A stretch of 64,000 bases of DNA from Malania oleifera (Eukaryota > Streptophyta > Magnoliopsida > Santalales > Ximeniaceae): positions 72,181,597-72,245,596 of the forward strand of contig NC_080419.1 of NCBI RefSeq assembly GCF_029873635.1. The letters are read 5' to 3'. Positions 45,732 to 57,960 of the stretch are shown here, one piece after another. The notes below the pieces were generated by a model. The model saw nothing but the letters and a program-made list of their open reading frames with translations, had not been told where the DNA came from and did not search any database. Made by a program: the position numbers and the translations under genes. Position 1 is the stretch's first letter. Each line of letters opens with the position of its first letter.

Positions 45732-47169
45732 TATGTATTTACATTCTTTATTTGCAGAGAACTAATCGATTCTTGAGGAATTTCCCCACCCAACTCCTAT
45801 TTCTCGCACTGTGTCTCCTCCCCTGTTCTTCGTCCTCTCTCAAGGTATCACTATCATCTCCCGTCTTTCTCTTCATCGGTTATTGAATTTTTTTTCCCCC
45901 ATTTTTTTTTTAAGTTTATAATTTTTATCTCATGGTTATCGTCCTTGAATCAGTTAGGAGAGACATGTGCTTCGGATGGCAACTGCGACGCCGGCTTGCG
46001 CTGCGAAACGTGTGATACAAATGGGAATACTCGGCCTAGATGTACCCGGATCCGGCCACTGGAACCCACATCGAAGGTCTGTGATTTCTCTATGTTCTGA
46101 TCTCAATCTCTGATTATCTAATGCGTGAACCATGATGAATATTTTGTTTATGGGCGGGTTGTACTTATATGGGTGGCCAGATGATTGATTAGGCGAACAG
46201 TCTACCTTTCAATCAGTATTCATGGCTGACGACTCACAACTCCTACTCTCTTTTGGGGGCAAAGCCCGCGATGGGACCTGTTCTTGTTTCTCCCAGGAAC
46301 CAAGAAGATTCAATTACCAATCAGCTCAATGTAATATTCGTTTTTTTTCCTTTGGTTTTTCACCATCTGGGTTGCTTTTTGGAAGCATTTTTTAGGCTTC
46401 CGAAAGCAAATTTTTTATATAATTTCAACTGTTGTCTTTAGTAGTTTTGGGAATATATGCCCCTCAGAATCTATTCTGCTTTGCCTTATGCTTGTTTTTA
46501 CACTTTTGTTCAGTTAATGACAATTTTTTATTTTTCAATTTTCAAGAAGTGTTTTGGTCATTGTGAGTATTTGTCATGTAAAAACAAATTTTTTCCCTGA
46601 TAAACTCTTCATACACAATCCACTTGTGCCACTCTCACTTGCACAACTTATCACATGGATGTTTCCTTACCTAAATCATTGCACATTGTTCATGGCATAC
46701 TCTTTTACGATTAAAACATCTTAGAAACTCAGTTTATTCAAATTTCTTTTGAACTTTTTATTTACTCTGTAAGTAAGTATTTCTAATGTAAATTATCATT
46801 TTAATGAACTATTTTGATCGTTTGTCACTCTATAGAATGGCACGTTGATCAAAACATAATCCAATATTTAGGGCATTGTTTCTGTAAAAATATATTTTTT
46901 AACAATTTTCTGTGAAATATGTGCTCATTGTAGAATGGTGTTCAAGGTCTAATGCTTGATATGTATGACTTTGCCAACGATATCTGGTTATGTCACTCCT
47001 ATGGTGGCGTCTGTTACAACTACACAGCATTTGTAAGTGCTTTAATACCTAATTCTGTGGATTTGATCAAGTGCTAACTGTTACTTGTAGCAACCAGCCA
47101 TTAATGTTCTGAAAGAGATTCAAGGGTTTCTGGAAGCAAACCCATCAGTGATTATTACCATATTTTTGG
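45655..47169 (+). pseudogene. PI-PLC X-domain protein, 5' gene fragment (signal peptide and first exons)
   Basis: A possible first exon ATG-CAG (45655-45660) ends at a GC donor. Exon 45758-45844 gives a signal-peptide-like NFPTQLLFLALCLLPCSSSS. Exon 45954-46076: LGETCASDGNCDAGLRCETC, a Cys-rich segment. Exon 46193-46330: LPFNQYSWLTTHNSYSLLGA and LVSPRNQEDSITNQLN. Exon 46934-47032: GVQGLMLDMYDFANDIWLCH then SYGGVCYNYTAF. Exon 47091 to about 47169: PAINVLKEIQGFLEANPSV. The order and splice sites match plant secreted PI-PLC X-domain proteins. His residues expected at the active site (THNS, LCHS) are present and every listed exon is open. After ITIFL the sequence leaves homology at 47169, so the rest of the domain is missing. 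Confidence 0.85.
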
Positions 47170-47452
47170 GGTGAGAATGTTGCATGATCTGCGTAGGTAG
47201 AAGGGTCTTTTCCAAATGATTTGTTTGGATGCAGCAAAGGTGTGCATTTGTGGTTAATGTCAACGGTATTAGCAAAGGTTTGTCTGTGTCTATGTCCCTG
47301 CCTCTATTGTGTATCGTTTTTAGATTTTAGATTTTTGATCATTTTGTGTTACGTGTCTGCATATCATTAGATGTTTGGATTCTTTTGATTTCAACAACAT
47401 GGAAGATTTGAAAATCCACCTTCTTTGGTCATTAGTCGCGAGAGTTTATACC

Positions 47453-47515
<63 letters not shown>

Positions 47516-48747
47516 GTGCGACACTCAATTCCAAATCTCCACGCACATGATTTCTTCTAGGTATAGATCTTGTCCTTCTAAAAGTCTCAGCTTTTCCAGA
47601 TTTTAATTTCCATTTTGGTTGGTTTATTGGTTCCGAGACTCAAATCTATTTTTATTTTTTTAAAATTTTCTTCTAGTGATGGTCGACATCTGGGCCCACA
47701 AGTTGATCAATAAGCACAAATTGAGATAATTTGAAAATAAGGCTTTCAAATAATTTGACTAGAACACCTAATTTGGTATAAATGTCTTGAAAAATTTGAC
47801 CTTGAGAGGTACGAGTCAAAAAGAAAGTCCTTATAATTGAAGCAACATCCTTGAAAATGTCAATTCGGTTTCAAAGTATAATGCACTTAGGGCGATTGTT
47901 TCTCTAGTGCGTCTAGTTTGTAAAACTGGTTTGAATGAGTAATGTTAAAAGTTAGAGCTTGTCATGTCACAAGTCTGTAGGTCTTTACATTTTCAAGTTT
48001 TAATAGATGCTCTAGATAATTGTTAATATATTTATTCTGAGAGTATCGATATCATTTGTTATATAAATAATTGTTATTGGATTATGACAATCTTCTTTTA
48101 ATGAAGTTATCGCGAACAATGAATAATCCGTAAAGTAACTTAAGGAGTCTGGCAATTTCAACTATTATCGTGATTTAATGAGACAAAAAGTAAATGACTA
48201 TCAAGTGAATATATAGCTTTGAGTGTTACAATACTTTAATAAGCATATTTATTAACGACATTTAAGATAAAGAAAAATAATGGTTAGAAAAGGAGTTGGT
48301 TGTTAAATTTTGTAGCTCGTAACTAAACTTAGGGACATTTCCTTTATAGAGGTCAAACTTTGGGCACCCTAAAATAATATTATTTATTATGTTTATTTTA
48401 TTTTTTTGAGATGAACGAGGTTTAGGTAAAGCTTTTTTAAACCGGTTTCTAAAATAGTTGCCCAAAAAATCAGCTCTACTTATGAATAAGTGTGAGAAAT
48501 TGTCTAACTAAAGGGTTGATTCCTTGTACAAAGATGAACTAATCCATGCTAGGGTTTACAAATATGCAAACTAATGCATAAATAGGCTACCTACAACATA
48601 GTTCCTGCATTTATTGTATTAATTTTTTTTCTTGTTATCCTAAAAGGGATATCCTGAATATGACTTGAGACTTCGAACTTTCATGTTAAAGGTCTTAACT
48701 AATAGTATGAATGTTTTGTTATTGACTATGAATGTTTGATTTGTTAG
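47170..48747. other. Non-coding stretch between the two captured fragments
   Basis: No exon recognised. It contains a GA microsatellite of about 58 bp (47454-47511) and AT-rich sequence. The last part may be intron of the PP2C source gene. Confidence 0.5.
47454..47511. repeat. (GA)n microsatellite
   Basis: Uninterrupted GAGA run of about 58 bp. Confidence 0.97.
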
Positions 48748-48811
48748 CATGCTGGATATCCTGTTTTGGATGCTTCCACTTCATTCTTTGGAGTTTATGA
48801 TGGACATGGAG
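48748..48811 (+). pseudogene. Single exon of a PP2C protein phosphatase
   Basis: Encodes HAGYPVLDASTSFFGVYDGH followed by G, matching plant PP2C enzymes around the metal-binding DGHGG motif. An acceptor TTGTTAG precedes it and a donor GAG|GTAAGAAT follows, so the splice sites of the exon were kept. No neighbouring PP2C exons were found. The parent enzyme is a Mg/Mn-dependent Ser/Thr phosphatase; this 64-bp piece cannot be functional alone. Confidence 0.85.
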
Positions 48812-48899
48812 GTAAGAATCGGGAGGTTCAAGTACTCTTATAGTGGGGTGGATGGTGGTGGCTGCATCAATGATTTTTTATTTATTCATTTTGCCCGTG

Positions 48900-49212
48900 T
48901 ATTGGTAAATTCACTAAAGGAGTAATTTTAAAAACTTATTAAATTAACTTAGGGATAATTCCAAATTAATTAGGTACCATTCGTAAGAACGGGTACGTAG
49001 GGGGTGCTCGTACCTTCTCCTTGCGTAACCAAACTCGCGACCCCAGTTCTGGTAACGTATACCCATTCTACCCTTAACGGGGTAGTAATCATACGTTCTA
49101 ACCACATTAAAAGGTTAGTGGCAACTCTGATAGTCCTTCTTTTCCTTGAAAAATTTAAAACACATTTTTATTTCACCACCCCAGGGCACATGTACGCTGG
49201 AACGTCACGATA
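48900..49212 (+). repeat. 5' LTR (right part) of the Ogre-like element
   Basis: Contains GGTACCATTCGTAAGAACGG, GGGGGTGCTCGTACCTTCTCC and TTGCGTAACC, phrases common near the ends of Ogre/Tat LTRs, and ends ...GGAACGTCACGATA. The final CA appears as TA. The start is not identified: the LTR start seen at 63113 has no match upstream of 49000, so the left part is probably deleted. The left coordinate is approximate. Confidence 0.55.
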
Positions 49213-49215
49213 GCT

Positions 49216-49234
49216 TGGCGACTCCATTGGGGAC
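49216..49234 (+). other. Primer binding site of the Ogre-like element
   Basis: TGGCGACTCCATTGGGGAC, resembling the tRNA-Arg-type primer site of Ogre elements, three bases after the LTR end. Confidence 0.75.
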
Positions 49235-49389
49235 TTTTGAGAGTCGAGCCAATAATTAATTAGGAATTATCCCAATTTAAATTTATTAAGTCTTTTAATT
49301 ACTCCACTTTATTTTGTAAATAAAATACCCCTATATTTGAATAAAGTAATTTGTTTAAATTATAACCTGTTTGACTTAGTAAATATATA

Positions 49390-50000
49390 TGTTTCCATAG
49401 TTGTAGATATCTTAGAGTTAGTCGTAAATATCCTTGAGTAATATTCCCATATATGTAGATATCACAGATTAACGAGAGTAGTTATTTCCCATATAGGTAG
49501 ATGCTTTAATTAATGTGAATATTTAGTTCCCATATAGGTAGACATCCTTAATTAATGTAAATATTTGGTTTCCATATAGGTAGATACCCTTAATTAATGT
49601 AAATATTTGGTTTCCATATAAGTAGATACCTTAATTAATATGAATATTTAGTTTCCATACAGGTAGATACCCTTAATTAATGTAAATATTTGGTTTCCAT
49701 ATAGGTAGACACCCTTAATTAATGTGAATATTTGGTTTCTATATAGGTAAATACCCTTAATTAATGTGAATTGATGTTCTTATATATGTAGATACCCTTT
49801 ATTAATATGAATATTCAGTTTCCATATAGGTAGATGTTCTTGATTATTGTGAATATTTAGTTATCACGTATGTAAATATCCTTGATTAATGTATTTAACC
49901 CTCATATATGTGAAGATACTTGACTTAATGTGAATCTTGTTACTATATTGGTAAATATTCAGGATTTAATGTAAACATTTAGTTTCCATGTTTGAAAATT
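49390..50000. repeat. Tandem array, about 42-bp unit, about 14 copies
   Basis: Unit close to TTAATTAATGTAAATATTTG plus GTTTCCATATAGGTAGATACCC. The central copies (49500-49760) are very similar and the outer ones decayed. It lies in the leader between primer site and gag. Confidence 0.92.
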
Positions 50001-51477
50001 TCCTTGCTTTAATGAAAATATTAGTTTTCATGGGTGTTTGAATAAGCATGTGATTAATTGTGAATAAGTGTGTGACATGCATGTGGGGTGGTGGGATTAG
50101 GTTAAATTTGAATTCACACACTTTCATGCTCTATACTTGGGCCTTACCTACTAAGATTAGAAAGGAGTGTAGTACCATTTATCCCCACATGGCAGGGCTT
50201 GTGGGGACCCGCGAACCACTCCGCTCAATTTAAACTTTGTCCAAACCCTTTGGGCGAGGATGGAGGTTAGATTGGGAACCTTTTTATCAATAAGGATTAG
50301 AGCCTATCCAGACATACTTGTATATAGTTTTCCTTAACTAGGATAGAGCCTTGAAGAACTCTGTATATATGTACCTACCCTGGGTCGGGACAGAAGCCAC
50401 ACCCTTCTCCACGTATAGTCTGTTGTATATATGTTGTTAGATACTTTGTATTATATCATGCATTTTGCATCCATTTTAAACATACATACTACTTAGCCAT
50501 TATTCTGAAAAAGTCCAATAATGAGACCATGGCCCATCCTTTCAAAAAATGAAGCACTTGACCCTAAGCATTTTAAAATACAGGTCGACCCAACCCGTTT
50601 CAAATAACTCGGGGCCAATTTTTTTAAAAAACAAGCATAGGCTCGACCTTTTCATAATCAAAAACTCGGCCCAAACCCGATTTTCAAAAAGGGTCAAACC
50701 TAGATTTCAAAAGTGGGCCTTGACCCTATTACCTAAAAATCCGGGCCAATATTTAAGCCCAAGTCCCTTTAAACTGGGGTTCGATCCCATCCTAAAATAC
50801 ATTGAAGCTCATATTTTAAAATACTCGAGGTCCAAGTGCACATTAAAGACCACAAGCCTGCATTGAATAAATCCAATGGTTTGACTCGCTCGAGTTATTC
50901 CTGAACCCAGATCACAACCTGATCCTTTGTAGGATCTAAGGTACATGGACCATCAACAAGGAAGGGAATGGTTGAGGGAAGATTTGAACTGAAATTGTGG
51001 CCCATCAATGATCGTGTTAATCTTGAAATCTTTCATTAGTGGAATTTTTCTAGAATTTTGGCAAAGTTGTCATTTAGGTTACATCGCATTCATGCACTTC
51101 ATTTCATGCATAGTCATACATGATAGGCTGCATGCATGTTCATATCGCTGATTGTATGTATAAGTGCACTAGTCACAACCATGAATAAAAACCTATTGCA
51201 TCCCCTGTTCATGCATAAAAAATGCATTCACTCATGCAATACATGATTATGCATTCATGGTTCTAAAAAGGAAATTTTTGGTTTTCAGCTCCTAACCAAA
51301 GAAATCATTTGAGTAACATAAATTAAGAAATAATTGAGACCACTACGCATCAGTACAATACCGGGCAAAGAGCAGGAGAAATGAGTGAACAATTGGAAAA
51401 TAGAGTCCTGGGTCTAGAAAAGAGAAAAAAAAAAAGAGATAAATGATAAAATAAGTATGGTTTAGGAGTACTTACTA
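50001..51477 (+). other. Leader region of the Ogre-like element, no gene
   Basis: 50540-50830 has repeated TCGACCC, GGCCCAA and AAACCCGATT phrases. 51060-51250 has several ATGCATTCA and CATGCAT phrases. A purine-rich stretch precedes gag. No reading frame with a known motif. Confidence 0.5.
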
Positions 51478-52830
51478 ATGAAAAAAGGAAAGATGATACA
51501 AGTTGATCTCGAGGTAGATGCGGACCCCACTCATCCCCTAAGGTTCACCCTAGATCATGGACAAACATTAGCTCAACCACCTGTTGTCATGAGGGGTCCA
51601 CTGCCAAATATGCCTCCTTTCATCCCCATTGTGCCAGCATAGGGGTTCCTAGTGGCAGGAACTCCTCCGTTAGTACCTTCTGATATGGGGATAAATAAAT
51701 CTGAGGTCAAGCGTTGTTGTGACGTACAAGAAGAGCACTTGAAAGCAATGGAAGGGTCTAATACCTTCGATTCCATTAATCCTAATGACCTTTTCCTGGT
51801 GCCAAAGGTCACTCTGCCACCAAATTTCAAGTTGCCGGACTTTGAAAAATTCGATGGAACCCGATGCCCTCAAATGCATTTAGTGATGTACTGCCAAACA
51901 ATGACAGCTTACTCAGATGATGAAAAACTAATGATGCACTGTTTTCAAAGAAGTTTGACCGAGTCCACTATTTGTTGGTATATTCAGCAAGATAAGGCCC
52001 GAGTCCACACTTGGAAGGATATGGCCAATGCCTTTGTCACTCACTACCGCCATGTGACGGAGATGGCACCTGATCGAATGACTCTGCAAGAAATGGGAAA
52101 AAGTTCACCAAAACGTTCATAGAATATGCTTATAGGTGGAGGGATATGTCGATCCAGGTTGACCCCCCAGTGAGTGATCGAGAGGCCATCTCTTTGTTTA
52201 TGAGCACATTAAAAGACCCCTACCGCACACATCTTTGGGGAGTAACTTCCCATGATTTTATGGATATTGTGGCGATATCAAAGCGGGCCTAGTCAAGGAC
52301 AGTGGCGTAGAAACTGGTCCGAGCAAAAAGTGGACTAATAGGAAGAAGGAGGAAGAGACACAAATGATACAAGGGCAGTTTAATTTGAAGAATCAGTACA
52401 CCAGAGGTGGGAACCAATGGCCCAAGAGAAACTTTGGTTTTGAGCATGTGGTAAATCAAGCAGAGCACATAGGTGTGAGGCCCAAGATACTCTGGTCCTA
52501 CGTTCACCAAGCTGAATACTCAAGCACAAGAAAGAAGTGGCCAAAAGAACTTTCAGAGAATAGATCCTATCCTTATGTTATATTTAGAGTTATTCCCTTA
52601 ATTGCTCGGAAGAAGAATGGTTTCAACAGTCCTAGAGGCTTTCGTTTCAACCCCTCTCCTGCAATGGGATGACCCAAATGCTAGGTGTGCATATCACGCC
52701 AATTCCCTCGGTCATACCATCGACCGATACTGGGCATTCAAACACAAAGTGCAATCATTAAGAGATGTAGGATGGTTAGCTTTTGATGACAAGCAACTGG
52801 GAGTCTAGGAGAATCCTTTGCCCAAACACG
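51478..52830 (+). pseudogene. Ogre-type gag, with stops and frameshifts
   Basis: Starts at ATG 51478 (MKKGKMIQVDLEVDADPTHP). An in-frame TAG at about 51640 follows PPFIPIVPA; the frame continues GFLVAGTPPLVPSDMG. The gag domain is clear: LPPNFKLPDFEKFDGTRCP, then HLVMYCQTMTAYSDDEKLMM, HCFQRSLTESTICWY, WKDMANAFVTHYRHVTEMAP and DRMTLQEM. A one-base shift near 52105 moves to another frame with FIEYAYRWRDMSIQVDPPVS and EAISLFMSTLKDPYR. Further on, 52660-52806 gives ARCAYHANSLGHTIDRYWAF and VQSLRDVGWLAF, the C-terminal CxxH-like region of this gag. No protease follows. Confidence 0.85.
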
Positions 52831-54276
52831 AGGAAGGAAGTGGTTAACATATCTGGGAGATTCTCAAATCAATGGCTTCAGTCTTTAATTAACCATAGAG
52901 GCTAAAGTGCTGGAGTAACGAGCTTTTGATTATCCAATCCTTTCATTTGATGTTCTTTTGTTTTCATTATTGTTATCTCTTTTTGTAATCCATGGATGCC
53001 TTTGTCTCTAAAGATTTTATATCATTAATAAAATGAATTATGCATTTCGTTATCTCACTTGCATCATAAGTCCAGTTGCCAAATTTTGTTTGCTTGTGTT
53101 TCATACGAGAATAGGGAAAGTAATATTGCCAGTATTCATGAGCCAGAAAGAGCTATTAATTTAAAAAATTTAATTCAAAAGGTGGGAGTAGAGAAGGATG
53201 AAACAATCGTCCTCACCCCATTGAATCCATATGTCATGAAGATGTATTTTACTCTCCAAGGGATTCAACGAAGTGGCTGTGCTATTCCGACCATTTCCTA
53301 TTAGTTCATCACTCAAGTTTTGATCAAATGACGGATAACCCTCTTTGGCCAACCATTTATCCCTAAAAAGAACCCAAATAATGATTTACAATTTGTTAAC
53401 CAAGTTGAACCTAAATGTTAAAATCAGCTATTTCTTAAAAGTCAAATCACGAGAAACCTAACTTGGGTTTGGGTATCTTAGCGTTTGGCGAATCATTTGA
53501 GACAATAATCATTACCAAAAGGATGGCGGGCCATTTTTCTGTTACCCAAAAGAAAATCAAAGAAGAAATCCCTTGCAAGCCCTTTTGAGCCTGAAAATTC
53601 ATTTCTTGATTAACCTGTCAAAGAATCACACTCCACACTGGGGCAGTTTTAAATAAAAAAAAGATCAGTCCCAAATAAGGAAAAGTAAAAGTTGCGGTAA
53701 AAGAAGAAGAAAGAGATGAAAAAATGAAAGAAAAGGGGGAAAGAAGAAGAAAAGGAAGAATAAAGAAAAATAAGGGACATACTATATATGTGATCTTTGA
53801 CCAAATTACCATTGATGAAATTGATGATTTTAAGCTTTATTTGACTCTTTTCTTCTTCAAACCATACACCTAGCCTACATTATTGTCCTAACGAAAGTCC
53901 TGACTAGATTGGCATAGGTTGTTGTCTCAAATGATTTAAATAACAAGTTTGATCAATATCTTGCAAAGCTCCTCAACTCTAGATGGGGGCACAAAACATC
54001 ATTATGGTGGGGGGGGGGGTGGAGGGGATTTTTTAGCCTTAGTTTCCCTTTTATTCTGAAAGCCTACATCCCTAAGCCTACGTTTCATCTTGAGTCTTAA
54101 AGACTATCTTGAGATCAAAACATGGATTGAACTTGAATAAGCTAAGGGCAACAAGTAAACGAGATATTTCCAATAGTTTCACAACAGGATAAGACAAAAA
54201 GGATGAGCGACCCTCGATGAAACTGGGGCAGTTGAAGAGAAAGACAGTCATCTAAGCTGCACAATCAATGTTATAC
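52831..54276 (+). other. Internal non-coding region of the Ogre-like element
   Basis: 53043-53304 has an open frame (residues HEPERAINLKNLIQKVGVE) without a known domain. 53640-53780 is a purine-rich GAAGAA/AAAG tract. A G run at 54007-54017 (GGGGGGGGGG) is followed by TGGAGGGG. TATAC at 54272-54276 is the left duplication of the Athila insertion. No pol. Confidence 0.5.
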
Positions 54277-54889
54277 TAACTCACTCGAAAAATGAGCAGT
54301 TCCAAAGCTATCCCAAGTATAGGAGTTGCGTCGTGTAATATTAAGCCCAAGGGCTAGATCATCTCCTCAGGGAATGCGTTTTAATCTCAATTTCACGTTC
54401 TCCCAATCGAAAATAAAAATGTACTGAACTTAGTTCAGATTCGAGGTTTTTCAGAATTTTAGAGACTTAAACAAAAACTTAAATTAAAGTCCTAAAACTA
54501 GCATGCTTTAATTTAAAGAGCTAAAATGGAAACCCTAACCTACTCAAGGAAACATTGGAGCACGCACTAATTAAAGATGACAACTTTGGACACGGAATTA
54601 AAACACGCAATGGAAAGTTAATCAAACACTCACGCACACAATAAAAACCAAACCTTTAACTACATAAAACTTCGAACCAAAATTAAACTATTAACGATGA
54701 AGACAAAACACGATAAAAATTAAATAATTAAAACTTTACCAAACTAATTAAATAATTCAAATATTAATTAAATCTATGGCAAAATTCAACTAAGAAAATA
54801 TTAAATAAACAATCAAAGTTCAACAATAATAAAACACCATAACTAATATTCAAAATCCAAAATTTCACTAGTTAATTAATAATAAGTAA

Positions 54890-54893
<4 letters not shown>

Positions 54894-54931
<38 letters not shown>
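54894..54931. repeat. (GA)n in the 3' LTR
   Basis: GAGA run of about 38 bp; the equivalent run in the partner LTR (60069-60129) is about 60 bp. Confidence 0.95.
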
Positions 54932-54933
<2 letters not shown>

Positions 54934-55378
54934 TAGAGTAGAACTGCTGGAAGTTGCAGCAATGGCAGGGGCTGGTACTGTGGTGGAGAATGCAAGGTGG
55001 AGAGGCCTCGGGCTGTGCTGGTATGGCAGCAACAAGGAAGTTTGGCGGAGAATGCTGTGATCCTTGGGTCTGCTGCTGGAGTTGGGACGAAGCTGTTGTT
55101 CTAGCTGAGACGGCTGTGGCTGAGTTTCTGGAGAAGTGCTTGACCGAGTGTGGAGAAGCTGCTGGAGAGGGCTCGCGGGTTGCAGGGAAACAGAGTAAGA
55201 GGGGAGGAAAAGAGGCTCGGTTGGCTAGTGTCGTGCTGTAAGAAAACAGAGGAGAGTTCAAAGGAGAGAGGGGAAGGTAACTGGATAGAGAGGAAGAGAG
55301 AGTGATAAGAGAAAAACAAGAACCAGAGAAGGAGAAAGTGAGAAAGGAGATAAGCTAAGGGAAGAGAGATAGCAAAAA

Positions 55379-55442
55379 GAAGAAGAAGAAGAAGAAGAAG
55401 AAGAAGAAGAAGAAGAAGAAGAAGAATAAGAAGAAGAAGAGG
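55379..55442. repeat. (GAA)n in the 3' LTR
   Basis: AAGAAGAAG run of about 60 bp, clearly longer than the partner (about 60590-60630). Confidence 0.95.
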
Positions 55443-55954
55443 AAGAGAAGGAGAGAATGGGGAGCCCTTGGGCTGCCTGCGTAGGGGGAGGAAGAGAAGG
55501 GAATTTATAGAATAAGGGGGGAAGCCCTAGACCCGAATCCAGCCAAGATGAATCTGACCCGACCCGTTTGAAAGGACTTGAATTATTATATTTTTTTATT
55601 TTTTTTTGTTCTCTGTTCATCACAAATATGAATCTTCTGGAGCCTGTTTCTCATAAAACTCAAAACATAAAAGTTGTAGATAATCCTTTCTTCTTTCTCT
55701 AGAAATTTGAATCATCTCAATTAGAGTTTGGACAGAAAAGTTATACATGAAATACGAATAGGTGTCGATTTTGGTTTCCGAGATTTTTCCTGCAACAAAA
55801 AATTACCAAAACTTCATAAATAGTGCAATAAAGTTCAAGAATGATGATTTTGGCACTTTATTAAAATATTGGACAATTTTGGACATTTAATTAAAAATAT
55901 AAACTGTAAAGCCCGGGTTAAGATGCCTAATTACGCAGTTTTGACGTGTAATCA

Positions 55955-57471
55955 CACCCCCCAACTAACGTTTTGCTAGTCTCTAGCAAATGACGTGAAT
56001 GAATCTCAGGGTGGTGTCTACAACTACATGCTCCGGTAATTATGAAATCAATGCACATGCGACATAACTATACCACTTCACATACAAGAACATAACTGAA
56101 TTTCATACAAGCTCGTTCATATTCAATGCACACGACTCCAAAGCACGTCACTCATGCAAGTTTCATCATTTATATGTGATTTGAGAGCAGTATACTCACA
56201 TGAAGTTAATCAGTGGTACATTCAGAGTTAATGCAATCATATAAGTTCGAGTATAAACAGGTAAACTCTCGAGGTGTGTGTGATGTGTGTGACTCAGTAC
56301 ACCTAGGGTGCTAGTGGACACCTATAAAACGGTTGCTTTGACTCAGCCTAACTAATATACCCTCAAGAACAGTCAAAGAAAATGGGTTCACTCATCATAT
56401 GTGAGGAGGAGTGTCGCGATCAAACATCCCACGTATTAAAAGGAACAAATGCTAAGTATATGGAGTGGACTAGTCTAGAAAAGATCTAGCCTATCTATGA
56501 GGTGTCGGGTCCTTCACCCTAGTATCTTCTCACCTACTCGCCATATCCAACTGAGACCACCCTAGATTAACTTACTTATAAACTTGTCGTGAATACATCT
56601 GAGGCATTAATCGGTTGAAGAATCTTCATACATGGAAAATATGTGTCGTGTCCTTGTGATATGTATTTGGACTGGCATTGACATTTCATTTCATGCGCAT
56701 GTGTATTGCTTATTCTTTATTTTGCTCATTCTTCATTTTCTGTCTTTTCTTGATCAAATAGAACAATCATAACACTTCTTTTGTAATCTTCATACCATCA
56801 ATGGGAATTGAGCTCGAATAGGAGTTCATGAATTTAGTCTATCTTTAAGGGTGGCTCAACCTTCATATTTTGAGTAGGCTACAAGACCTAGGTTTCTATC
56901 TCTTCACTAGGTGTCACCTCTAAGCTAGCAAATAAAAAACAAAGACTAGTGTACAAAGGAATCATCCAGAAAAAGAGAATTGAGTTCCACAAACTCTGAT
57001 TTGATAGTAACGCTCAAAAGGACAATAAATAGTTCAAGGATATCTCACAAGGTGTCATAGTCTCCATGAGTCTTCTCTTAGTGCTCACAGGAAACCCTAA
57101 GTGCAATGAATCACGTGAATGTGTTTATTTAGCCTCGTGAGATGCATGTAGATATAGGAAATTATATAGCCAAATTAACACGAGTGTACTACCAATCAGT
57201 TCTTCATGGAGTCATAAGATCATATAAAGATAAACTAGGCATGATTGACTCAAGTGTGTCATTCTTAAGTTCTACGAAAATATGTGAAGGGTATACACAG
57301 TGTTAAGTATGACATAGTGTAATGTAATTCCTCAGTGCTCCTTCTTTCTTTCTCTCTCTTTTTGATTTTTTTTATTTTTTTATTTTTTTATTTTTAAACC
57401 CAGTACGTGTATGTGCACAGTGTCACATGCGAATGCTCATCCCCCTCCCCCAACTAAAGTGGACATTGTCC
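55955..57471 (-). other. Non-coding internal part of the Athila element
   Basis: Starts with the polypurine tract. No coding motif on either strand. A T-rich run lies at 57358-57395. Confidence 0.55.
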
Positions 57472-57861
57472 TTAATGTGAAAGCATAGGGGAAATAGAAA
57501 ATACTGTGCATGGGAAAAGTAAAGCGTACCTGAGTGACAGGTTAATGGAAAAGAAATACTGAACTACGAGAAAATAGAATTGAAAACTATCTAAAAATAA
57601 AATGAGATAAAATAAAAGGAAAATAAGGCAAAGAAAAACATCACAATTGTTTGGCGGAGGCTCAGGAGGAATTTCGTCTGGTGGTCGCAGGTCTATAAAT
57701 TGAATTGGCGGTTCTCCAAATTTAAGCCACCACAATCGATCAGTCTTCATACCTGCACGAAAATCAACCTCGAATAAATCAATACACATTAAAATACCAA
57801 ACAATATGTGTGCAGGTTGACCCTCGTGTGTTGACAAGAATGGGTCTTTATTCAACATCAT
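57472..57861 (-). pseudogene. Open frame in the Athila element, unknown
   Basis: 129 codons. The first half is protein-like (DPFLSTHEGQPAHILFGI, then FRAGMKTDRLWWLKFGEPP, IQFIDLRPPDEIPPEPPP) and the second half is a hydrophobic, AT-driven sequence that looks non-coding. It follows the gag remnant on the same strand. I do not recognise the family. A gag C-terminal or accessory domain is possible. Confidence 0.4.
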
Positions 57862-57960
57862 GTCTAAGAAATTTGCTTCTTTACGAACTAACGTGTGATG
57901 GGAAATTATTAGAACAATTACCTGTAGTTCTTCAGAAGCATTAACATTAAAAGTTTTACC

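Larger units (their letters stand above)
44454..48811 (+). mobile_element. CACTA-type transposon end with captured gene fragments (candidate Pack-CACTA)
   Basis: Begins CACTACATAAAAATTGG after ATT, matching the CACTACAA-type terminus of plant CACTA (En/Spm) elements. A dense array of subterminal inverted repeats follows to about 45440, then directly the 5' leader and first exons of a PI-PLC X-domain gene, and at 48748 one PP2C exon. No transposase is seen. The expected right end (reverse complement, ...TGTAGTG) was not found before the Ogre-like LTR, so the right boundary is the last captured exon I can see, not a real terminus. Capture by this element is an inference from adjacency. Confidence 0.5.
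54277..55954 (-). repeat. 3' LTR of the Athila element
   Basis: Plus strand starts TAACTCACTCG (TG has become TA) and ends GACGTGTAATCA. It contains a GA run (about 54894-54931) and a GAA run (about 55379-55440). The adjoining minus strand AGTTGGGGGGTG (55955-55968) is the polypurine tract. The open frames in it are due to the microsatellites and a G-rich block. Confidence 0.92.
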
